Of a stretch of DNA of 60,467 bases, positions 16,977 to 25,151 are shown piece after piece (the stretch's first letter is position 1; the number at the start of each line of letters is the position of its first letter). Source of the DNA: XYB1-FULL-44-23 sp964502885. Lineage in GTDB: Bacteria > Patescibacteriota > Microgenomatia > CAZETR01 > Amesbacteraceae. The notes under the pieces were generated by a model that saw nothing but the letters and a program-made list of their open reading frames with translations, was not told the origin of the DNA and did no database searches. Both the position numbers and the translations under genes were made by a program. The stretch lies in NCBI GenBank assembly GCA_964502885.1, contig CAZCXU010000005.1:1-60467 (forward strand), read 5' to 3'.

Positions 16977-17469
16977 ATGAGTGTGTTTAATTTGACCAAA
17001 GTTTCCGAATATATGACGGCCAAAGAACGAGCCAAAACCATAATCGGTATGAAGTTAAACATTTGAATTCATTTCCAAAGATGGTGGGGAAAGTTTCAGG
17101 CAGGAGAGGAGTGGGATTTTGTAATACCGGCACAAGCGGAAGAGAAAATGCTGGTAGCTGGCTGCCCGAATACAGACTGGATTAATAACAGCGATTGAGG
17201 ATAAATATTTTTATGGAATATTAATTATTAATCGGGAATCCGGTCAGCCATACTCACTTGGTAATTGCATGACCCCAATGGCGTATTTTGTCCAAACGCA
17301 TAATGGGGATCTTAAAAAGATTAAAACTCTATTTAATATTTTGGATTTTGGCTACAGGGAATATCAGCTGGAAGGGAAGGTGGAATTAATTGTTACAGAA
17401 GAGAGAAAAGCGGATGAGGAGCGGGTGAGCAGGAATCTGGAAATGGTGGAGATGAGTATTAAGGGGTAG
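16977..17469 (+). pseudogene. Frameshifted pseudogene of an unknown protein
   Basis: Three adjoining reading pieces fit one protein. ATG 16977, with the strong ribosome-binding sequence GAGGAG in front, reads MSVFNLTKVSEYMTAKERAK and stops at 17064. The same frame then resumes as FQAGEEWDFVIPAQAEEK and AGCPNTDWINNSD. A different frame from about 17195 reads AIEDKYFYGILIINRESGQP, then YSLGNCMTPMAYFVQTHNGD, and continues to 17469 with FNILDFGYREYQLEGKVEL. Together they give about 160 residues with at least two frame changes. The family is unknown to me; no catalytic motif is evident. Confidence 0.6.
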
Positions 17470-17499
17470 TTCGTGTCCGGTTTTGTATCCGTTTTGACC

Positions 17500-17527
17500 T
17501 TGAAAGAAATATCCAGGGGATTATAAT
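17500..17527 (+). promoter_or_regulatory. Near-consensus promoter
   Basis: TTGAAA (17500-17505), 16-base spacer, TATAAT (17522-17527), then exactly six bases to ATG 17534. It is one of the best promoters in the window, yet it drives only a 23-codon frame. Confidence 0.6.
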
Positions 17528-17533
17528 AAAAAT

Positions 17534-17605
17534 ATGGTTACGAATGGTGAAGTATTAATTCCCGATGCTGCAGCCGATATTTATAAGGATATGCGGCAAC
17601 AATAG
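17534..17605 (+). pseudogene. Short leaderless frame, probably a gene remnant
   Basis: ATG 17534 reads MVTNGEVLIPDAAADIYKDM and stops after 23 codons at TAG 17603. The same frame continues beyond the stop as DMYLGWIKDYEVVVIREAIT before another stop. This looks like the decayed start of a longer gene whose promoter is intact. A functional micropeptide is the alternative. Confidence 0.35.
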
Positions 17606-17774
17606 GATATGTATTTGGGATGGATCAAAGATTACGAAGTGGTGGTGATAAGAGAGGCTATTACTTATATATGTCTTTAGGCCATTCGAATCCTAATATC
17701 ATTAGGAATGTAAATATTGGGGTTAGCAAATATTGGGACACTCATCCCGCAGCACAGCAAAGAGTGGAAATGTA

Positions 17775-18608
17775 ATGGAAGGTGCTCAAATAGTCGAGGA
17801 ACAAATTTTTAAGCCTTTGTTGGAAAAAGAGGTAACTGTTAGATTAAGAGGAAAAACTGAAACTTTTATTTTTAGGTTTGACTATCCGCAGGTCAAAACG
17901 GACATTAGTAATCGAGTAAAAGAAAATGGTACAGAACCAAATCTGTCATTTGATAACGCCTTGAAAAAATTGGAGGTAAGTTTTGACTCAGACGACACAG
18001 AAGATAGAAATGCTTCAATCGATCAAAAGCTAGTGGCAGCAATAACAAAAGCGGTAGCTAAACCATTTCACAGTTTGGTGAAGCCAACTGAAGATTTTCC
18101 GGGAGGGTTAATCCGGGTGGGGATTGGAGGGGGGTATTTGAATCCAGATGGATCTATCTATTCTTTAGGTATGGCAATTGACATAGGTCATCTATCTCAT
18201 ATGGCTCAAACCTTTTTAGGTCCTAATGCAACAGCGGAAGAGTACAGTTTTATGATGGAAAACATGATAAGGATTACTTATGACCATGAAGCGGAACATG
18301 TAGCTCAAATGGCTGATCCAAGTGTGAAATCAAATGTTGAAGATCCTGGTTTGATAAAAAAAGTTCTTACTCCTCAAAATGCGGGGAGGGCTGGAGTGGT
18401 AATTACAGTGGTTGGAGCATTAATACCTGATCCAAATCAAAAGATGCTTGCGGTAGGTTTAGGTTTATCTTTGGCAGCTGCTGGGTATTCCATGGACTAT
18501 GGAGTTGGTACTGGCACTTTATCTGAAGCTGAGGCAGTAGAGAAACAAGTCAATAGAAACCCGCTATCGTTTTCCAAAGTGTGTACAGTGATTCATAAAC
18601 AAGAGTAA
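17775..18608 (+). CDS. Putative zinc metallopeptidase-like protein (HEXXH)
   Basis: About 277 residues. ITYDHEAEHVAQMAD contains an H-E-x-x-H zincin motif, and a later SEAEAVEKQVNRNP offers an acidic third-ligand candidate. Between them are two hydrophobic segments (GRAGVVITVVGALI and MLAVGLGLSLAAAG), so the protein may sit in the membrane. The N-terminal 100 residues are charged and unrecognised. ATG 17775 is preferred over the TTG at 17733. The gene lies in a decayed, A-rich island, so activity is uncertain. No close family is recognised. Confidence 0.55.
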   Translation: MEGAQIVEEQIFKPLLEKEVTVRLRGKTETFIFRFDYPQVKTDISNRVKENGTEPNLSFDNALKKLEVSFDSDDTEDRNASIDQKLVAAITKAVAKPFHSLVKPTEDFPGGLIRVGIGGGYLNPDGSIYSLGMAIDIGHLSHMAQTFLGPNATAEEYSFMMENMIRITYDHEAEHVAQMADPSVKSNVEDPGLIKKVLTPQNAGRAGVVITVVGALIPDPNQKMLAVGLGLSLAAAGYSMDYGVGTGTLSEAEAVEKQVNRNPLSFSKVCTVIHKQE

Positions 18609-18741
18609 TTTCAAGGTGAAGCTGGGTTGGTGTTGGTTTCTTGTCTTCAGGGTACAGGTTGGGTGATGACTATAAAGCCAAACGGATTCTATTCAAACAA
18701 ATTATTCAAAAAAACAACGGGTAGAAAAATTACAGGATGGA

Positions 18742-18993
18742 TTGAAAGATGAAGAAGATAGAAATGCTAAAGCATATGGTGCAGGCTTGATGGAATATGA
18801 CCAATTTCAGGAAATGGCTAAAGATGTGCGGAGGGAACGGAAGCTGTGCGAATCGCATGTGGGGGAAATCAGTGGAAAGAACCTAGAAGTGCCTGTTGTA
18901 AGAAATAAAGAGACGGACAAATTAATCTCGGCAACAATAACGGTATTAAAGGAATGGGCTGGGGTAACAAAAAGCAGTTTGTTGGCGATATAA
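18742..18993 (+). pseudogene. Helical fragment, possibly a recombinase C-terminus
   Basis: The frame is open from a stop near 18675 and reads QRVEKLQDGLKDEEDRNAKA, then YGAGLMEYDQFQEMAKDVRR, then ERKLCESHVGEIS. The rhythm of a coiled coil interrupted by G-L-M-E-Y-D-Q-F resembles the helical region after the zinc ribbon of large serine recombinases. There is no good start codon (TTG 18742 only), so it is probably a gene fragment. The assignment is weak. Confidence 0.3.
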
Positions 18994-19015
18994 TTGAACG
19001 TGTTAATTGTGGTGA

Positions 19016-19045
19016 AGGAGTCAAACTTGAAGTAAGGGGACTCCT
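19016..19045. repeat. Inverted repeat upstream of ychF
   Basis: AGGAGTC (19016-19022) and GACTCCT (19039-19045) are perfect 7-bp arms around a 16-base loop, 26 bases before the ychF start. It could end upstream transcription, though no T-tract follows, or act as a leader hairpin. Confidence 0.4.
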
Positions 19046-19071
19046 CCATTTATTTATCTAAAAGTGGGGAT

Positions 19072-20094
19072 ATGAACCTATCAGTGGGAATAGTGGGGTT
19101 GCCAAACGTGGGTAAGTCGACACTTTTTAATGCGTTGCTGAAAAAACAGGCAGCGCTAGCTGCTAATTATCCGTTTGCTACCATTGAGCCAAACCTGGGG
19201 GTAGTGGGCGTGCCGGATGAGCGATTGCCGGTATTGGCAAGAGTGGTTAAGACAGAAAAGATAGTGCCGGCAACCGTTCGGTTTGTAGATATTGCCGGAT
19301 TGGTAAAAGGGGCCAGCCAGGGGGAGGGGCTGGGGAATAAATTTTTGCAGCATATCCGAGAGGTGGATGCCATTGCTTTGGTGCTTCGCGACTTTTCGGA
19401 TGAGAATGTGATACGGGCGGGTTCAGAGAACCCCGATGCTGACAGAGAAGTGTTGGAAGCTGAGCTGATTCTTTCTGATGTGCAGACGGCTGAGAAGATT
19501 GTCGGTAGTAAGGATAAGACCAGGCAGATATTGGCAGGCAAGATTCTGGATGGACTAAACAAAGGGATTGCGGTGAGGGAAATGACTTTTTCTGATGAGG
19601 AGTATCTGGAGGTGCGGCAAATGGGTTTTTTGACTATCAAACCGGAGATAGTGGTGCTCAATACCGACGAGAACAATTTGGAAGATACTGGAGATGGATG
19701 TGTACGGATTTGTGCGAAGATGGAAGCGGAGCTGGCAGAATTGAGTGAAGATGAACAAAAGGCATATTTGGCTGATCTGGGAATAGTGAGTAGCGGTCTG
19801 GAAAGACTGATCAAAAGAGGGTTTGAAATACTGGGGCTGCAAACCTTTCTGACCGCGGGGGAAATTGAAGCGAGGGCGTGGACTATTAAGAGGGGTACAA
19901 AAGCTCCACAGGCTGCCGGGGTAATTCACACGGATTTTGAAAAGCATTTTATTAAAGCGGATGTGGCTGATTATGGTGATTTTGTGGCTTTAGGTGGGTG
20001 GGTAAAATGTCGTGAGGTTGGAAAGGTCAGAACAGAAGGAAAAGAGTATGTTATGCGGGAGGGAGATGTGGTTGAATTTAAGATCGGGGCGTAG
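19072..20094 (+). CDS. ychF: Ribosome-binding ATPase YchF
   Basis: A 340-residue Obg-like NTPase. GLPNVGKSTLFNALLKK is the P-loop, NYPFATIEPNLGVV the following switch, VDIAGLVKGASQGEGLGN the G3 region, and VVLNTDENN replaces NKxD, as in YchF/OLA1, which prefer ATP. A C-terminal TGS domain begins about residue 275 (QTFLTAGEIEARAWT). It is slightly shorter than the usual 363 residues. YchF binds ribosomes and influences translation initiation and stress responses. It precedes the ribosomal rpsF-ssb-rpsR group. Confidence 0.95.
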   Translation: MNLSVGIVGLPNVGKSTLFNALLKKQAALAANYPFATIEPNLGVVGVPDERLPVLARVVKTEKIVPATVRFVDIAGLVKGASQGEGLGNKFLQHIREVDAIALVLRDFSDENVIRAGSENPDADREVLEAELILSDVQTAEKIVGSKDKTRQILAGKILDGLNKGIAVREMTFSDEEYLEVRQMGFLTIKPEIVVLNTDENNLEDTGDGCVRICAKMEAELAELSEDEQKAYLADLGIVSSGLERLIKRGFEILGLQTFLTAGEIEARAWTIKRGTKAPQAAGVIHTDFEKHFIKADVADYGDFVALGGWVKCREVGKVRTEGKEYVMREGDVVEFKIGA

Positions 20095-20139
20095 CGGCCT
20101 TGCTAAATGAACAGTCAGCTATTAAAATTAGGCGATAAT

Positions 20140-20430
20140 ATGATGGGCAAATACAATTTAACCCTAGTGCTGCGACCGGAAGTAAAGGACGAAGCAAGGG
20201 ACAAATTTGTGACAAAAATCGAAAAAACTCTCAAAGGGTTGGATGGTTCAGTGACAAAAACTGTGGATATGGGACGTAAACAGCTGGCCTATAAAATCCA
20301 AAACCTGACAGAGGGAATTTATGTGAATATGAACCTTGAGGCGCCAAAATCCGCTGTGGTAGAATTGGCTAAGAAGTTAGCAGTTGATAAAGATATTTTG
20401 AGACATCTGCTGGTGAAATCGGAAGTGTAG
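20140..20430 (+). CDS. rpsF: Small ribosomal subunit protein bS6
   Basis: About 96 residues: MGKYNLTLVLRPEVKDEARD is the bS6 N-terminus, DMGRKQLAYKIQNLTEGIYV the conserved core that contacts bS18. The adjacent ATGs at 20140 and 20143 are both acceptable; the upstream ATG 20107 precedes the TAAAAT at 20123-20128 and adds an unconserved extension. bS6 binds 16S rRNA as a dimer with bS18, encoded two genes downstream in the widely conserved order rpsF-ssb-rpsR. Confidence 0.9.
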   Translation: MMGKYNLTLVLRPEVKDEARDKFVTKIEKTLKGLDGSVTKTVDMGRKQLAYKIQNLTEGIYVNMNLEAPKSAVVELAKKLAVDKDILRHLLVKSEV

Positions 20431-20434
20431 TTAT

Positions 20435-20501
20435 ATGAAAAGTAACTTCCTTTCGCTGACGCTCAAGGGTCTTTTCATGTATCTCGCTTAACAAGTTAAG
20501 C
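20435..20501. repeat. Two inverted repeats between rpsF and ssb
   Basis: ATGAAAAG (20435-20442) pairs with CTTTTCAT (20471-20478), extendable through a G-U pair. GCTTAAC (20486-20492) and GTTAAGC (20495-20501) form a second, nearly perfect palindrome ending five bases before the ssb start. They could be RNA hairpins setting relative expression inside the ribosomal-protein operon, or an operator. Confidence 0.45.
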
Positions 20502-20506
20502 TCATT

Positions 20507-21010
20507 ATGGCGACACGCTCACTAAATAAAGTAATGTTGATCGGGAATCTTACCCGTGATCCTGAGTTGCGTTATACCCCACAGGGGACTGCCGTATGTA
20601 CCATGGGACTTGCTACTAACCGCACATGGGTGACAGATAATGGCGATAAAAAAGAAGAAACAGAGTTTCATCGGATAGTTGCTTGGAACAAGTTGGCGGA
20701 ACTTTGTTCGCAATTGTTGTTTAAAGGGAGACGGGTGTATGTAGAAGGACGTTTGCAGACCAGACAGTGGACAGGTCAGGATGGAGCTGCCAGACAAGCA
20801 ACTGAAATTGTCATTGAGGATATGCTGGTTTTGGATTCGAAGCGACAGGAGGAAGGGAATATGGAATCTGTTGATATGGGGGTAATGCCGGCCGCGGCTA
20901 TGGAAGATGCGGGTACTGCCGCGACTGATGATGCTGTTGCGGCCCCTGTTGCGAAAAAAACTGTTAAAAAAGCTGACGCTACCGAAGTGGCCGAAGATAT
21001 TCCATTCTAA
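20507..21010 (+). CDS. ssb: Single-stranded DNA-binding protein
   Basis: A 167-residue SSB. The OB-fold occupies about 1-108: SLNKVMLIGNLTRDPELRYT, then FHRIVAWNKLAELCSQLLFK, then GRRVYVEGRLQTRQWTGQDG. A low-complexity Ala/Val/Asp linker follows, and the protein ends in EDIPF, the acidic tip that recruits replication and repair partners. It lies between rpsF and rpsR in the standard order. Confidence 0.96.
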   Translation: MATRSLNKVMLIGNLTRDPELRYTPQGTAVCTMGLATNRTWVTDNGDKKEETEFHRIVAWNKLAELCSQLLFKGRRVYVEGRLQTRQWTGQDGAARQATEIVIEDMLVLDSKRQEEGNMESVDMGVMPAAAMEDAGTAATDDAVAAPVAKKTVKKADATEVAEDIPF

Positions 21011-21022
21011 TCCTTTAAACTT

Positions 21023-21253
21023 ATGGTACAAAAGAAACGCAAAATTAAGGTTCCAAGAAATTGTTTTTTCTGCAACGAAAAAGTCGACCCGACTTTTCGT
21101 GAAGTGGCAAATCTGTCCCGTTTTGTCAGTGATAGGGGAAGAATCATAGGGCGAGATCGCAGCGGAACATGCGCGTCGCACCAGCGAAAATTGACCATGG
21201 AAGTGAAGAGAGCCCGCCATCTGGCACTGTTGTCTTTTGTGTCGGGGGTGTAA
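21023..21253 (+). CDS. rpsR: Small ribosomal subunit protein bS18
   Basis: A 76-residue bS18. RNCFFCNEKVDP carries an N-terminal CxxC pair, and GRIIGRDRSGTCASHQRKLT with KRARHLALL is the RNA-binding core. Together with a later cysteine (TCASH) the protein may bind zinc, as in C+ forms of bS18. It partners with bS6 in the platform of the 30S subunit. It begins twelve bases after ssb. Confidence 0.95.
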   Translation: MVQKKRKIKVPRNCFFCNEKVDPTFREVANLSRFVSDRGRIIGRDRSGTCASHQRKLTMEVKRARHLALLSFVSGV

Positions 21254-21314
21254 CAAAAGTCTTTTGATACTTGTTGGGCGGATTGTTTTTGGTAAACTTG
21301 GGAAGATATTTGTT

Positions 21315-22592
21315 ATGAAAACGCGCAGCACTTTCCTAATTTTGGTTCTGATGATTTTTTCGATGTGGGTAGGGGTGTTTATCGGGCAGCAGAGATTGAA
21401 ACTGGAGTTTCAAAATTGGAAACCAGCGCTAATTGTTAATAAAAACCCGCTTACCTCACAGGTTTCTGAGGAGGATTTCGCTATTTTTTGGAAAGCTTGG
21501 GAAAGAGTGTCTGATTTGTATGTAGATAAAACTCAATTGGATGCAAAGAAGATGGTGGATGGGGCTGTGTCGGGTATGGTTGCTGCTATTGGCGATCCAT
21601 ATACGGTGTATCTGCCGGTGCGACAGAATACTGAATCCAAGGAGGATTTGGGTGGGGAATTCGAGGGGGTGGGGATTCAATTAGGTTTCAAAGAAAAAAG
21701 ATTGGCAGCAATAATGGCTTTAGATGGATCTCCGGCTAAAAAGGCTGATGTGAGGGCCGGTGATTTGATTTTACGGATTAAAGATGAAAAGAATAATGTG
21801 GATCGGCTTACAGACGGGATGTCCATAACAGAGGCTGTGAAGCTAATCAGGGGCAAAAAGGGAACTGAAGTAATTTTGACGATGTACAGAGAAGGAGTAG
21901 AAAAGCCTTTTGATGTGAGGCTGATACGGGCGACTGTGACGGTAAAGAGCGTGACTTTGAAATATGTGCTGGTAAATAAAGATGATGCAAATGGTAAAAA
22001 AGTTGCCTGGATTGAACTGTCGCGATTTGGTGATAAGACGCAAGAGGAATGGATGGCGGCCGTCAATGATGTGGCACGAACTTGCGGGAAGAAGAGTTTT
22101 GAATGTCCAGGAATGGTGCTGGATGTGCGTAATAACCCCGGAGGTTATCTGGATATGGCTGTGCAGATTTCGGGTGAATTTTTGAAGGCAGGAAAACTGG
22201 TGGTGACGCAAAGATATGGTGACGCAAGTGAGGAAAAGCTGTCTGTGAATAAAAACGGGAAGCTTTTGGATATGCCGGTAGTTGTATTAATCAATGAAGG
22301 GAGTGCGTCGGCTTCGGAAATTGTGGCAGGGGCGCTTTCTGACCATTCCCGAGCTAAACTAGTGGGTCAGAAGTCGTTTGGTAAAGGCAGCGTGCAAAAA
22401 CCGGAGGACTTTGAGGACGGTTCCGGTATTCATGTGACGGTAGCCAAATGGCTGAGGCCTTCGGGTGAGTGGATAGATAAACAGGGAATAACTCCGGATG
22501 TGGTAGTAGCTCAGGATGAGTCCAAGAAAGACAGTGCGAGCGAATACGATGACAAGCAGCTGATGACTGCCATAGGACTATTGGCGCAGTAG
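21315..22592 (+). CDS. Carboxy-terminal processing peptidase (S41, CtpA-like)
   Basis: 425 residues. An N-terminal membrane anchor (about 6-25) is followed by a PDZ domain (about 115-200) and the S41 protease core. LINEGSASASEIVAGAL supplies Ser332 and GQKSFGKGSVQ supplies Lys357, the Ser-Lys dyad 25 residues apart as in Prc/CtpA. LDVRNNPGGYLDMAVQ is also diagnostic. It acts outside the membrane, trimming or degrading envelope proteins from the C-terminus. ATG 21315 is preferred to the GTG 21237 that overlaps rpsR. An HtrA protease follows immediately, giving an envelope-proteolysis pair. Confidence 0.92.
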   Translation: MKTRSTFLILVLMIFSMWVGVFIGQQRLKLEFQNWKPALIVNKNPLTSQVSEEDFAIFWKAWERVSDLYVDKTQLDAKKMVDGAVSGMVAAIGDPYTVYLPVRQNTESKEDLGGEFEGVGIQLGFKEKRLAAIMALDGSPAKKADVRAGDLILRIKDEKNNVDRLTDGMSITEAVKLIRGKKGTEVILTMYREGVEKPFDVRLIRATVTVKSVTLKYVLVNKDDANGKKVAWIELSRFGDKTQEEWMAAVNDVARTCGKKSFECPGMVLDVRNNPGGYLDMAVQISGEFLKAGKLVVTQRYGDASEEKLSVNKNGKLLDMPVVVLINEGSASASEIVAGALSDHSRAKLVGQKSFGKGSVQKPEDFEDGSGIHVTVAKWLRPSGEWIDKQGITPDVVVAQDESKKDSASEYDDKQLMTAIGLLAQ

Positions 22593-22647
22593 TAGCGCTT
22601 TTGATTTTCAGTTGCTTTTCAGACTAGATGTGTAGTAATAATTAACT

Positions 22648-23817
22648 ATGAAGAAGAAAATAGCGGTGATTGCGGCAGTCCTACTGGTTGCGGCCGGGTC
22701 GGTGTTTGGCGGCGCTGTATCGGACAGGATGTATGGGTTTCGGTTGTTGGACAATTGGTTTCCGAGAAGCAGTGGCGGGGCAGTGACGGTGGAGGGAGGG
22801 GTTAAGCTTTTGAAAGAGGAAAGCGTGGTCATAGACGTGGCAGAGAAGGCTAGTCCGTCTGTTGTGACGGTGGCAATTTCCAAGGTGCAGCGGTTTCGAA
22901 CTTCCCCAAGATTTGATCCGGCTGACCCCTTCGGTTTTTTCCGCCAGCAGCAAGGCTTATTACAGGAAAAGAAGATAGAACAGGATATTGGCACCGGTTT
23001 CGTAATTTCGAAAGACGGTCTGATTGCGACAAACAAGCATGTGGTGGAAGATATGGAAGCCTCGTACAGAATTGTCATGAAAGACGATAAAGAATACGAG
23101 GTACAGCGGATTTATCGTGATCCCACCAATGATTTGGCAATTTTGAAGATTGATGCCAATGACTTGCCGCCAGTGGCTATGGGGGATTCGAGCAAGCTTA
23201 AAGTTGGACAGTTTGTGGTGGCTATAGGAACGGCTTTGGGGGAATTTCGACATACTGTTACCACCGGAGTGGTTTCAGGTTTGGGTCGCGGAATAACTGC
23301 GGGAAGTCCTTATGAGGGGAAGGTGGAACAACTGGATAATGTGATTCAAACAGACGCAGCTATAAATCCTGGCAATTCGGGAGGACCATTGTTAAACTCA
23401 GCCGGTGAAGTGATCGGAGTGAACACTGCGGTATCTGCGGCTGGTCAGAATATAGGTTTTGCCATTCCGATAAATGTTATTAAAGAGGCTATAGATTCCT
23501 TTAATAAGACCGGACAGTTTAGTAGGCCTTGGCTTGGGATTCGCTATCAAATGCTGCCAATGAAGACAGCAATGCAGTATGACGTGCCTACCGGGGCGTA
23601 TGTGCAGGAAGTGATATCTGGATCTCCGGCTGAAAAATCCGGCCTGAAAGAAGGGGATATTGTGACTAAGATCGATGGTAAAAAGATTACTGGCGAAGAT
23701 GAATTGGTCCTGACAAAAGAGATTTCCGGACACAAAGTCGGGGATAGAGTTGAATTGGAGTATTATCGTGGCGGGGATACTAAAAACTTAACAATAACTC
23801 TTGAAGAGGCTAAATAG
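22648..23817 (+). CDS. HtrA/DegP-type serine protease
   Basis: 389 residues. N-terminal transmembrane anchor (about 5-24), a trypsin-like domain and a single PDZ domain (about 295-385). The catalytic triad is visible: His131 in ATNKHVVED, Asp162 in NDLAILKID and Ser244 in NPGNSGGPL. It is expected to degrade misfolded proteins in the extracytoplasmic space. TAATAA lies about six bases upstream of the start, so this transcript may also have almost no leader. Confidence 0.94.
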   Translation: MKKKIAVIAAVLLVAAGSVFGGAVSDRMYGFRLLDNWFPRSSGGAVTVEGGVKLLKEESVVIDVAEKASPSVVTVAISKVQRFRTSPRFDPADPFGFFRQQQGLLQEKKIEQDIGTGFVISKDGLIATNKHVVEDMEASYRIVMKDDKEYEVQRIYRDPTNDLAILKIDANDLPPVAMGDSSKLKVGQFVVAIGTALGEFRHTVTTGVVSGLGRGITAGSPYEGKVEQLDNVIQTDAAINPGNSGGPLLNSAGEVIGVNTAVSAAGQNIGFAIPINVIKEAIDSFNKTGQFSRPWLGIRYQMLPMKTAMQYDVPTGAYVQEVISGSPAEKSGLKEGDIVTKIDGKKITGEDELVLTKEISGHKVGDRVELEYYRGGDTKNLTITLEEAK

Positions 23818-23860
23818 CAGGTTTTGCCCCAGGGTGATTGTGAAGGAGGCGATGATTTGG

Positions 23861-23866
23861 TAAAAT
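23861..23866 (+). promoter_or_regulatory. -10 box of rpmE
   Basis: TAAAAT ends eight bases before ATG 23875. A GAAGGAGG sequence upstream (about 23842) lies too far from the start to be its ribosome-binding site. Confidence 0.4.
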
Positions 23867-23874
23867 AGTCGGAC

Positions 23875-24204
23875 ATGAAGGCACAGATTCACCCGAAATA
23901 TACAGATATCACCATAAGTTGCGCTTGCGGGAACACTTTTGTGGCCGGGTCCACAAAGGATAAAATTGATGTGGAAATTTGCGGAAAGTGTCACCCTTTC
24001 TTTACAGGGGAGATGAAGTTTGTGGATACGATGGGAAGAGTTGAGAAGTTTCAACAAAAACAAGCTGCGACTCCCACCGGGACTATGGGGATGTCCAAAA
24101 AAGTTCGTAAAGCGTTGAAGAAGAAAGAAGAAGAGGCTGTTGAGGCTGCAAAGCCCAAGAATCTTAAAGAGATGTTTGATCGGGTGAAGACTTTGGTAAA
24201 TTAG
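23875..24204 (+). CDS. rpmE: Large ribosomal subunit protein bL31 with C-terminal extension
   Basis: 109 residues. The first 65 are bL31: MKAQIHPKYTDITISCACGN, then CGKCHPFFTGEMKFVDT, giving the zinc-binding cysteines of the C+ type. Residues about 66-109 are a charged, Lys/Glu-rich extension beyond the usual 70-residue length, ending LKEMFDRVKTLVN. The extension may contact neighbouring ribosomal elements in this lineage. It is followed by prfA after 15 bases. Confidence 0.93.
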   Translation: MKAQIHPKYTDITISCACGNTFVAGSTKDKIDVEICGKCHPFFTGEMKFVDTMGRVEKFQQKQAATPTGTMGMSKKVRKALKKKEEEAVEAAKPKNLKEMFDRVKTLVN

Positions 24205-24219
24205 ATTTCCAGGAGCAGA

Positions 24220-25149
24220 ATGGATGAGGCTAAGAAATATTTGCAAGAGGAGCTATTGCGTTTGGAGGCGCAGCTTTCAGAAGCACAAAAGATGGCAAAT
24301 GAGCCGGGTATGGTGGAGCTGGCAACTGAGGAGGCGGCAAGAATCCGCATGGAGATGGACAATGTGCAGAAAGCTATTGACGGCGATGATAGATCTGAAG
24401 AAAAATCCGGTGAGGTAGAAAGCTTTAAAAGTGTATTGGTTGAGGCGCGACAGGGTGTGGGGGGGGATGAAGCCAAGATCTGGGCGGACGACTTGCTTCG
24501 TATGTATTCACGATTTGCGGGGATCCGGGGATGGAATGTGGAAGCTATGGATGAGGGGGTCATAAAAGTTACAGGCAAGGGCGTATTTGAGGCGCTGCAG
24601 TTTGAGACCGGCGTTCATAGAGTTCAGCGGGTACCAGAGACAGAAGCCGCCGGAAGAATTCATACTTCGACAGCATCAATCGTAGTTTTGCCGGTGGTTC
24701 CTGAGAATAGGATAGATGTAAAGGAGGATGATCTGGTGTGGGAGTTTACCCGCGGCGGTGGACATGGGGGGCAAAATGTAAACAAAGTGGCGACGGCGGT
24801 TAGATTGACACATAAGCCGTCCGGGCTGATCATAAACTGCCGACAGGAACGATCGCAGGAGCAAAACCGAAAAGTGGCGTTGTCGATGCTTAGATCTCAG
24901 TTGTGGGAGATAGAGCAGGAAAAGAAGCTGGCGTTGGTTGCCGGGCAGCGGGCGGCTATTGGCCGGGGTATGCGTGCGGAGAAAATTCGCACCTACAATT
25001 ACCCGCAAAATCGGGTAACAGACCACCGATTAGGTAAGAGCTGGCACAAGCTGGAGAGTATCGTGGAGGGGGACTTGGATGATGTGGTGGAGGCCACAGC
25101 AAGTTTGAAGAATGGTGGAGGGGTTGGGATTGTGATGAATGAGGAGTAA
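24220..25149 (+). CDS. prfA: Peptide chain release factor 1
   Basis: 309 residues, about 50 fewer than typical RF1, mainly because the N-terminal helical domain is short. HRVQRVPETEAAGRIH contains P-E-T at the position of the RF1 codon-recognition PxT tripeptide, and RGGGHGGQNVNKVATAVRLT contains the catalytic GGQ. RF1 ends translation at UAA and UAG. The ribosome-binding sequence CAGGAGCAG precedes the start. The 3' end lies two bases from the convergent transporter gene. Confidence 0.95.
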   Translation: MDEAKKYLQEELLRLEAQLSEAQKMANEPGMVELATEEAARIRMEMDNVQKAIDGDDRSEEKSGEVESFKSVLVEARQGVGGDEAKIWADDLLRMYSRFAGIRGWNVEAMDEGVIKVTGKGVFEALQFETGVHRVQRVPETEAAGRIHTSTASIVVLPVVPENRIDVKEDDLVWEFTRGGGHGGQNVNKVATAVRLTHKPSGLIINCRQERSQEQNRKVALSMLRSQLWEIEQEKKLALVAGQRAAIGRGMRAEKIRTYNYPQNRVTDHRLGKSWHKLESIVEGDLDDVVEATASLKNGGGVGIVMNEE

Positions 25150-25151
25150 GA

